Source: a bacterium | GTDB lineage: Bacteria; Planctomycetota; UBA11346 | Length of the DNA stretch: 14,452 nt | Direction of reading: 5' to 3' | NCBI GenBank assembly: GCA_020049615.1 | Contig: JAIFKN010000280.1 | Span: 1-14,452, forward strand | In this document: positions 1-4,575 of the stretch, piece by piece | Layout of the letters: every line of letters begins with the position of its first letter | Numbering within the stretch: the first letter of the stretch is position 1 | Notes under the pieces: generated by a model | Database searches by the model: none | Told to the model about the DNA's origin: nothing | What the model saw: the letters and a program-made list of their open reading frames with translations, nothing else | Translations under genes and position numbers: made by a program

Positions 1-223
1 CGACATCGACCGCCTTGACCCCGCAGGCGCGGGCGATGGCCACCGCGACCTCGTCGCTGGTCAGCCCCTCCTTCTCGATCTCGAGATAGAGATGCTCGCC
101 GGAACCGCTCGGGGCGTAGGCGGGATCCTCGGTGACGAGGAAGTGCTTCGGCCCGGGCAGCAGCCGGCCCTTGGGGCTGGCGACGATGGCGCGCAGGACC
201 TTGGAGACGCGTTCGGTCGACAT
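1..223 (-). CDS. truD: tRNA pseudouridine synthase TruD, N-terminal fragment (runs off left edge)
   Basis: Only the first 74 residues are present; the rest lies beyond the window edge. The segment reads like the N-terminal core of TruD, which makes pseudouridine 13 in tRNA(Glu): a short beta-strand with PKHFLVTEDP, then a G-S-G-E-H-L-Y-L-E-I-E-K stretch (about residues 42-53), then a helix with LTSDEVAVAIARACGV. The G-x-G-E/x-H...I-x-K pattern is the usual TruD start; the catalytic Asp region falls outside the window. The ATG overlaps the TGA of the upstream aminotransferase by one base (TGATG), so the two are almost certainly translationally coupled. It is the last visible gene of the flaG-fliD-fliS transcript. 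Identification rests on the N-terminal motif only, so it is good but not decisive. Confidence 0.78.
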   Translation of the reverse strand, partial: MSTERVSKVLRAIVASPKGRLLPGPKHFLVTEDPAYAPSGSGEHLYLEIEKEGLTSDEVAVAIARACGVKAVDV

Positions 224-1104
224 CAGACCCCGGCGTCGGCACGGGCCGAGGCGATGCAGTGGGCGCGGTAGGCGGCGCGCAGCTTGCGGCCCCAGTCGCC
301 GACCTTTCCGTCAGCGATGGCCTTGCCATCGACGCGCACGATCGGCAGCACCTCGCGCACCGCGCTGGTGATCCACACCTCGTCGGCGGTGTAGACATCG
401 TCGCGGGTGATGCGGCACTCGTACCAGGTCAGGCCGAGCGACTCGGCGATCGGGCGCACCCCGGCCTTGGTGATGCCAGGCAGGCAGTCGGTCACCGGCG
501 TCATCACGCGGTTGGCGACACGGATCAGCACGTTGCTGGTCACACCTTCGGTGACGTAGCCCTTGTCGTCGACGTAGAAGGCCTCGTGGGCGCCAGACTT
601 GGCCGCCAGCTCCAGACCCTTCCGACCCGACAGGTAGCTGGTGGTCTTGAGCGTCGGCAGATGGCGCGCGGCATGGAAGGTCACCGCGGTGACGCCCTGC
701 TCGTAGCTGCTCTCGGGCGGGGCGTGGACGTCGCGGGCGATGACCACCCAGGTCGGTTCGCCGACCGTGCCGAAGACGCCATCGCCGTGGCTGCCCGGCG
801 TGACCACCATGTTTACTCTCAACTCGGCGTGGCCGCTGCGTTCACGGATCTCGCGCACCACGCGGCGCACCGCCGCCTCATCGAAGAACGGCTGCTGGCC
901 GAAGCTGGCGGCCGACTCCCAGATGCGGCGCAGGTGCTCGGCCAGGCCGTGGGGATGGCCGTCGTAGGTGCGGAAGGTCTCGAAGGCCCCGACCCCACGC
1001 AGGAAGCCGAGATCGAGGACGGAGACCGAGGCCTGCTCGGCGGGGACGATGCGGCCGTTGACCGCGAAGAGATCGGCAGCGTGGGCCTGCGGCGGACCGG
1101 GCAA
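223..1104 (-). CDS. class IV PLP-dependent aminotransferase (BCAT / D-amino acid transaminase / ADC lyase family)
   Basis: A 293-residue fold-type IV PLP enzyme, full length for the family. Visible hallmarks are the N-terminal strand VNGRIVPAEQASVSVLDLGF followed by RGVGAFETFR, the PLP Schiff-base lysine K153 in L-K-T-T-S-Y-L, the PLP-ring glutamate E186 in YVTEGVTSNV, and the phosphate-binding TSAVREVLPI near residue 246. The family covers branched-chain aminotransferases, D-amino acid transaminases and 4-amino-4-deoxychorismate lyase; the sequence alone does not decide among them. The start is an inferred TTG: no ATG or GTG precedes the conserved first strand, and the frame opens only 15 nt after the fliS TGA, in the same frame. 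No Shine-Dalgarno sequence is visible, so initiation probably depends on ribosomes finishing fliS. Its 3' end overlaps truD by one base. A direct role in Pse synthesis (the PseC step) is unlikely, because PseC is a fold-type I enzyme. Confidence 0.88.
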   Translation of the reverse strand: MPGPPQAHAADLFAVNGRIVPAEQASVSVLDLGFLRGVGAFETFRTYDGHPHGLAEHLRRIWESAASFGQQPFFDEAAVRRVVREIRERSGHAELRVNMVVTPGSHGDGVFGTVGEPTWVVIARDVHAPPESSYEQGVTAVTFHAARHLPTLKTTSYLSGRKGLELAAKSGAHEAFYVDDKGYVTEGVTSNVLIRVANRVMTPVTDCLPGITKAGVRPIAESLGLTWYECRITRDDVYTADEVWITSAVREVLPIVRVDGKAIADGKVGDWGRKLRAAYRAHCIASARADAGV

Positions 1105-1119
1105 GCGGGTCGCGCCGGC

Positions 1120-1551
1120 TCAGCCGCGCATGCTGATGATGTTCTGCCGGTAGTCGCCGGTCAGCGACGTGGTGTGGGCGTGGGCGTCGGGGATGCCCCG
1201 CCACCCCTCCAGCAGGGGGCGGATGACGCGCTGGAGCTGGCGCAGGCGGGCAGCGTCCTTCTTCATGCCAGCCTCGATCGTCTCTCTTGTCATGAAAGTG
1301 TAGAGTTCGTCGAGTTGCTTGGCGATATCGCCGCCGACCTCAAAGTTGAGCGTTGACTGCAATTCAAAGAGGATGTCGCGGATGCGCTGGGTGTTCTTCG
1401 TGGCCATCTCGAGATGGCGGTTGTCCATCGCTATGGCCGCCTGCTCGACGAAACGTTCGAGACCCTCGAACAGCTTGACCAGGAGGTCGCGGGGGGTCAG
1501 CGTCTCAATCTCGGACCGACGGTAGGCCCCGTAGGCGATGGCAGCTCCCAT
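1120..1551 (-). CDS. fliS: flagellin export chaperone FliS
   Basis: A 143-residue FliS, the small helical chaperone that binds the C-terminal D0 helix of newly made flagellin in the cytoplasm and keeps it from polymerising before export. Supporting features are the N-terminal AYGAYRRSEIETLTPRDLLVKLFEGLERF (FliS typically has a Y-x-x-x-x...T-P-x-x-L-[IV]-x-x-L-[YF]-[DE]-G signature), the all-helical middle with a run of D/N-x-x-x-A heptads, and the conserved LNFEVGGDIAKQLDELYTFMTRETIEA segment where most FliS proteins have L-N-x-x-x-G-x-[IL]-A-x-x-L-x-x-[LI]-Y. The start is set at MGAAIAYG because AAGGAG lies 6 nt upstream; a longer in-frame ATG at 1596 has no such support. It follows fliD with a 52 nt gap and sits third in the flaG-fliD-fliS order. 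Confidence 0.93.
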   Translation of the reverse strand: MGAAIAYGAYRRSEIETLTPRDLLVKLFEGLERFVEQAAIAMDNRHLEMATKNTQRIRDILFELQSTLNFEVGGDIAKQLDELYTFMTRETIEAGMKKDAARLRQLQRVIRPLLEGWRGIPDAHAHTTSLTGDYRQNIISMRG

Positions 1552-1557
1552 GGCATG

Positions 1558-1563
1558 CTCCTT
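1558..1563 (-). promoter_or_regulatory. Shine-Dalgarno sequence for fliS
   Basis: On the minus strand the sequence is AAGGAG, 6 nt before the ATG at 1551. It decides between two in-frame fliS starts in favour of the shorter protein (MGAAIAYG...). Confidence 0.75.
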
Positions 1564-1603
1564 GTCTCTGTTCAGCATCGTCGGTTGCGCAAGCAACTTG
1601 AGA

Positions 1604-2971
1604 TCACTTCGACGAGGGCTTGGACAGGCCGCTGACGAAGTTGGTCAGCGCATTCCCTTGGGACTGCATCTGGGCGGTGATCTTCTCCATCTGCAGGAAC
1701 TGCGCCTCGTAGAAGGCGCGGCGGATCTCCAACCGGGCGTCGATGGCGGCGATACGCTCGGTGTATGCGCTGATCGACTGCTCCAGCCCGGTCTGCTTGA
1801 GGGCCATGGCTCCATCCACACTCCGGGTCAGGCCCTCCAGCGGGACGCTACCCGCGGAACCGGACGACAGGAAGAGGCTGGCGACTGCATTCTGGTCATC
1901 TGCCAATTTTGCGTCAAAGATGGCGGCATTGATGGAGTACGTCCCGTCCGATCCTGCGGTGATGCCAAGGTCGGACAGCCGCTGATATCCGCTAGCCTGT
2001 GTACCAAAAGATTGGGTCAGAGCATTCTCGATCGCATCAAGCTGCCCACGCAGTTCGTAGTCGGCGAAGAGCGGGCCTGAAATCTTGGTCTCCACGTTGA
2101 ACTTGCTGTTGCTGGTGTAGTAGCTCCGGGCGTCATTGTAGGCGTCGAGCATCTTCTGTACCGTGTCGCGGACCCCCTCGGCATCCTGCCCAGTGGTGAT
2201 GGTGATCCCGTCGGCGATCGACTTGAGATTCAGAGTGACGCCAGCAATAGCCTGGTCCATGGTGTTGCTGGCGGACTTCAGCAGCAGTCCAGTGGCGGGG
2301 TCACCCAACCGAACCTCGGCGTCGGCCCCGTTAGTCACCACGGTGGTGCTGGGGCTAGCAAGTCCGGCGACCACGCCGGCGAAGCCGCCGGTCCCATCAA
2401 GCTTGGTGATGGCGTTGGCTGCGCCGGTTTTGGAACTGGTGACGACGAGGCGGTATGGGGTGGTGCTGCCGTCGTTGATCACGGTGGCGTTGACGCCGGC
2501 ATTCGCGGCGTTTATTGCCTCGGCAAGGCCTGCCATGGTGTTCGTGGTGGGGCTGATCGTGACGTCGCTACCGCTGCCGATCCGCAGCACCACGGTGCCA
2601 GCGCCGAGGTCGGCGGCGCTAGAGGCCTGGCTGGCGGTGGCGACCTGGCTGGCGGTGGCAAGTTTCTTGACGTTGACCAGCAGGCTGCCGGCAGCGGCCC
2701 CGCTGCCGACCAAGGCGGTAACCGCCGTCTCGTTGGAGGAAGTGACCTTCTTGGCGGCGAAAGCGCTCTGCTGTTCGATCGCATCCATCGCATCGCGCAG
2801 GGTGAGCAACTTGGTGTTCATCGCCTTGACCACGTCCAGCCTGGCCTGGGTGGTGGCCTTGCGCGCCTCGGCCAGCCGTGCGGTGGCGCGATCGGCGTAG
2901 ATCAGCGTATCGACGATGGTCCTGGTATCGATGCCAGAGGACAGGCCGCCGACGGCTAGGGCGCTGGCCAT
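1604..2971 (-). CDS. fliD: flagellar filament capping protein FliD (HAP2)
   Basis: A 455-residue FliD, the cap protein at the growing tip of the filament that folds and inserts exported flagellin. The N-terminal D0 segment MASALAVGGLSSGIDTRTIVDTLI matches the FliD G-L-x-S-G-[IL]-D signature, followed by the long helical D1 stretch (residues about 25-75). The centre is the Ala/Thr/Gly/Val-rich beta domain typical of HAP2, and the C-terminal D0 helix carries YEAQFLQMEKITAQMQSQGNAL, close to the usual L-x-x-Q-[FY]-x-x-[ML]-[DE]-x-x-[IML] ending. Length is in the normal range. The ATG lies 8 nt after the flaG stop; the only Shine-Dalgarno candidate, GAGG, overlaps that stop codon, so translation is probably coupled. 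A six-residue duplication (ATASQV/ATASQ) lies in the first half. Confidence 0.95.
   Translation of the reverse strand: MASALAVGGLSSGIDTRTIVDTLIYADRATARLAEARKATTQARLDVVKAMNTKLLTLRDAMDAIEQQSAFAAKKVTSSNETAVTALVGSGAAAGSLLVNVKKLATASQVATASQASSAADLGAGTVVLRIGSGSDVTISPTTNTMAGLAEAINAANAGVNATVINDGSTTPYRLVVTSSKTGAANAITKLDGTGGFAGVVAGLASPSTTVVTNGADAEVRLGDPATGLLLKSASNTMDQAIAGVTLNLKSIADGITITTGQDAEGVRDTVQKMLDAYNDARSYYTSNSKFNVETKISGPLFADYELRGQLDAIENALTQSFGTQASGYQRLSDLGITAGSDGTYSINAAIFDAKLADDQNAVASLFLSSGSAGSVPLEGLTRSVDGAMALKQTGLEQSISAYTERIAAIDARLEIRRAFYEAQFLQMEKITAQMQSQGNALTNFVSGLSKPSSK
2626..2661. repeat. 18-bp tandem duplication inside fliD
   Basis: Two head-to-tail 18-bp copies (2626-2643 and 2644-2661) beginning CCTGGCTGGCGGTGGC differ at one base. 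On the coding (minus) strand they give the doubled peptide unit ATASQ-V-ATASQ in the variable central part of FliD. The frame is preserved. Confidence 0.8.
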
Positions 2972-2979
2972 GGTTGGCC

Positions 2980-3351
2980 TCAGGCCTTCTCGTCGATGAA
3001 CAACCCGATGAGGTCGTCTAGGCGCTCACGCAGGGCCATGAACTCCTTGGACGGGATCTCCTTCAGCACCTCACCGCTTTTGCGGTCGCTGATCTTGACC
3101 ACCAGTTCCTTGAACCGGTCATTGACCGAGAAGTTCAATTCCCGGCCGGTGGCGGTCTCGATCACCGTCTTCAGGCGCTCGGCCGCAGCCTTGATCTCCT
3201 CCGGCGTCGCCGGGGAGAGTTGGCGCGGTTCCGCCCCGCTGACCTCCCGGCGCTTGGCCTCGAGCGACTGGGCTTCGGACGTGCGGATGCTTTGGGCGGG
3301 ACGGGATGCGTCTCCGACCTGGGTGGCGACGACGGCATCGATACGGGCCAT
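2980..3351 (-). CDS. flaG: flagellar protein FlaG
   Basis: A 123-residue FlaG-family protein. FlaG affects filament length and assembly; its exact biochemical role is poorly defined in any organism. The first half (residues 1-50) is low complexity and polar; the second half carries the family core, ELNFSVNDRFKELVVKISDRKSGEVLKEIPSKEFMALRERL, with the typical [LF]-x-F-x-[VL]-x-[ED]...V-x-[VI]-x-D-x-x-[TS]-G-E-V-[IL]-[RK]-[EQ]-I-P pattern. A strong AGGAGG sits 8 nt before the ATG. It is the first gene of the minus-strand operon and is preceded by a sigma-28-like promoter at 3395-3421. Confidence 0.92.
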   Translation of the reverse strand: MARIDAVVATQVGDASRPAQSIRTSEAQSLEAKRREVSGAEPRQLSPATPEEIKAAAERLKTVIETATGRELNFSVNDRFKELVVKISDRKSGEVLKEIPSKEFMALRERLDDLIGLFIDEKA

Positions 3352-3394
3352 GGCTGAGTCCTCCTGGCTGTCCGTCCATGGACTGCCAGAAGTA

Positions 3395-3421
3395 GCATCG
3401 GTTAATCAGGCTGAGGCTTGA
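3395..3421 (-). promoter_or_regulatory. sigma-28 (FliA)-like promoter for flaG-fliD-fliS
   Basis: Read on the minus strand: TCAAGCCT, an 11-nt spacer, then ACCGATGC. The canonical FliA promoter is TAAAGTTT-N11-GCCGATAA, so spacing is exact, the -10 box keeps CCGAT and the -35 keeps T-x-A-A-G. It would start transcription about 35 nt before the flaG ATG. Support comes from the near-identical element facing flagellin 84 nt away. The short leader contains several GGA triplets, including the Shine-Dalgarno sequence. Confidence 0.6.
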
Positions 3422-3429
3422 GCCTTTTC

Positions 3430-3458
3430 TTGCAATGCGCAAGCTCAATTTCTACAAT
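3430..3458 (+). promoter_or_regulatory. possible sigma-70-type promoter toward flagellin
   Basis: TTGCAA and TACAAT are separated by exactly 17 nt (consensus TTGACA-N17-TATAAT; four and five of six positions match). They lie in the most AT-rich part of the divergent region, upstream of the sigma-28-like element. It could give a second, longer flagellin transcript. The AT-richness alone makes a chance match fairly likely. Confidence 0.3.
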
Positions 3459-3504
3459 TACTTATGACGCAACGGCCATTCTTGGCGATATTCCGGATCG
3501 GTGC

Positions 3505-3531
3505 TCAAGTCCGAACCTAGCCAACCGAAGC
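3505..3531 (+). promoter_or_regulatory. sigma-28 (FliA)-like promoter for flagellin
   Basis: TCAAGTCC, an 11-nt spacer, then ACCGAAGC. Relative to TAAAGTTT-N11-GCCGATAA it keeps T-x-A-A-G-T and the central CCGA with exact spacing. It matches the flaG-facing element at 13 of the 16 box positions, so the pair looks like the local version of the FliA consensus. Predicted leader length is about 80 nt. Confidence 0.58.
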
Positions 3532-3543
3532 TGTACATCAGGC

Positions 3544-3576
3544 GCCGGACGGTCCGGCCCGCGGCACGGACGCCGC
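3544..3576 (+). promoter_or_regulatory. structured flagellin mRNA leader: two adjacent hairpins
   Basis: The first inverted repeat has arms GCCGGAC (3544-3550) and GTCCGGC (3552-3558) around a single G, so as RNA it closes with a small loop. The second, immediately after, pairs GCGGC (3561-3565) with GCCGC (3572-3576) and exposes the loop ACGGAC. An A-N-GGA loop on a short stem is the known form of a CsrA/RsmA binding site. The stems are visible; the CsrA role is inference. Confidence 0.42.
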
Positions 3577-3600
3577 CTCCCCGGCTCGCTCTCACCATCC

Positions 3601-3613
3601 ATCCAAGGAGGAT
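3601..3613 (+). promoter_or_regulatory. flagellin Shine-Dalgarno inside a small GGA-loop hairpin
   Basis: The ribosome binding site AAGGAGG (3605-3611) ends 5 nt before the flagellin ATG. ATCC (3601-3604) can pair with GGAT (3610-3613), leaving AAGGA in the loop, so the site has both a strong Shine-Dalgarno sequence and a CsrA-type A-N-GGA loop. The 4-bp stem is weak alone and would be stabilised mainly by a bound protein. Confidence 0.45.
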
Positions 3614-3616
3614 ACC

Positions 3617-4474
3617 ATGAGCCTTCGCATCAACACCAACACCCAGGCGCTCAACGGGCATCGCCAGATGCTCAAGAACGACATGGCCATCTCGAAGTCG
3701 CTCGAGAAGCTGTCGTCTGGCCTCAAGATCAACCGCGCTGCCGACAACGCCGCCGGCCTGATCATCAGTGAACAGCTGCGCTCGCAGCTCAATGGCTTGC
3801 AGCAGGCCATGGACAACACCGAGACCGGCATCTCGCTGGTGCAGACCGCGGAAGGTGCGCTGGATGAGATCAACCAGCTCCTGTCCAAGGCCAACAAGCT
3901 GATCCTGTCTTCGGCCAGCAGCGCGACTGCTGACAGCAACCAGATGACGGCGAATGCGACCGAAGTGTCGAACATCAAGCTCGCCATTTCTCGCATCCTG
4001 ACGAATACCCAGTACGCTGGCCAGAAGCTGTTTGACGGCACCTTCAACACCAGCCGCAACAAGATGGTGCAGATCGGCGCCTTCAACGGCCAGAACGTCC
4101 AGGTCATCATCAGCAAGGTGCGTTCGACGGCCCTCAAGACGGTGCTCACCTCGCTGACCGCCGTGCTGTACAACTCGAGCGCCTCCAAGCTTGGGCTTGT
4201 ATCGGCGCTGAAGAAGATCTCGAGTGCGATCACCGAAACCGCCAAGCTGCGCGGCAACCTCGGTGCCCTGCAGTCGAACGCGCTGGAGACCAACCTGAAC
4301 TCGCTGCGTGTCTCGTACGAGAATCTCAAGGCTGCGGAGTCGACGGTCCGCGACGTGGACTTCGCCGAGGAATCGGCCAACTTCACCCGCAGCACCATCC
4401 TGGTGCAGTCGGCGACCGCAATGCTTGCGCAGGCCAACCAGCTGCCTCAGAACGTGCTCAAGCTGCTCGGCTAA
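3617..4474 (+). CDS. flagellin (compact, D0/D1 only)
   Basis: A 285-residue flagellin, the main filament subunit exported through the flagellar type III system. The N-terminal D0/D1 region (MSLRINTNTQAL..., KSLEKLSSGLKINRAADNAAGL at 27-48, LQQAMDNTETGISLVQTAEGALDEI at 61-85) and the C-terminal D1/D0 helices (LRGNLGALQSNALETNLNSL..., ESTVRDVDFAEESANFTRSTIL at 241-262, ending NQLPQNVLKLLG) are classical. There is almost no variable D2/D3 insert: the middle 100-205 is only a short Ser/Thr/Asn-rich stretch, so any glycans should sit on these Ser/Thr residues near the D1 surface. No Cys or Trp. Codon use leans to AAG, CAG, AAC and CTG, as expected of a very highly expressed gene. It is preceded by a sigma-28-like promoter and followed by a strong terminator, so it is largely monocistronic. 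The name fliC, flaA or flaB cannot be chosen from sequence. Confidence 0.97.
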   Translation: MSLRINTNTQALNGHRQMLKNDMAISKSLEKLSSGLKINRAADNAAGLIISEQLRSQLNGLQQAMDNTETGISLVQTAEGALDEINQLLSKANKLILSSASSATADSNQMTANATEVSNIKLAISRILTNTQYAGQKLFDGTFNTSRNKMVQIGAFNGQNVQVIISKVRSTALKTVLTSLTAVLYNSSASKLGLVSALKKISSAITETAKLRGNLGALQSNALETNLNSLRVSYENLKAAESTVRDVDFAEESANFTRSTILVQSATAMLAQANQLPQNVLKLLG

Positions 4475-4510
4475 CACCGACCAGCCGCCGCTTAGCGGTG
4501 CAAAGGAAAG

Positions 4511-4546
4511 GGAAGGCCCCGCCATTGGTGGGGCCTTCCTGTTTGT
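4511..4546 (+). terminator. strong intrinsic terminator after flagellin
   Basis: GGAAGGCCCCGCC (4511-4523) pairs with GGTGGGGCCTTCC (4527-4539) over 13 bp (one G-T) around the loop ATT, followed by TGTTTG. The T tract is short, but the stem is very stable. A purine/A-rich run precedes it, giving a pyrimidine-rich tail on the other strand, so it may work in both directions. It separates flagellin from the glycosylation operon. Confidence 0.85.
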
Positions 4547-4575
4547 GGCCTCGGCCGTGACGATATGAATCAGCC

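Noticed and set aside
223..1104. Aminotransferase as the missing PseC
   Set aside because: PseC belongs to the fold-type I DegT/DnrJ/EryC1 aminotransferases, while this protein carries fold-type IV motifs.
259..1356. 365-codon plus-strand frame opposite the aminotransferase and fliS
   Set aside because: It runs across two real genes on the other strand and is Gly/Ala/Asp/His low-complexity sequence; a GC-skew shadow.
3429..3443. 5-bp inverted repeat CTTGC-AATGC-GCAAG in the divergent region
   Set aside because: Could be an operator, but it is short, single copy and overlaps the tentative sigma-70 -35 box; no independent support.
4541..4575. Possible promoter for maf (TTTGTG ... TATGAA)
   Set aside because: Poor box matches and 16-nt spacing; read-through of the terminator or an unseen promoter is equally likely.
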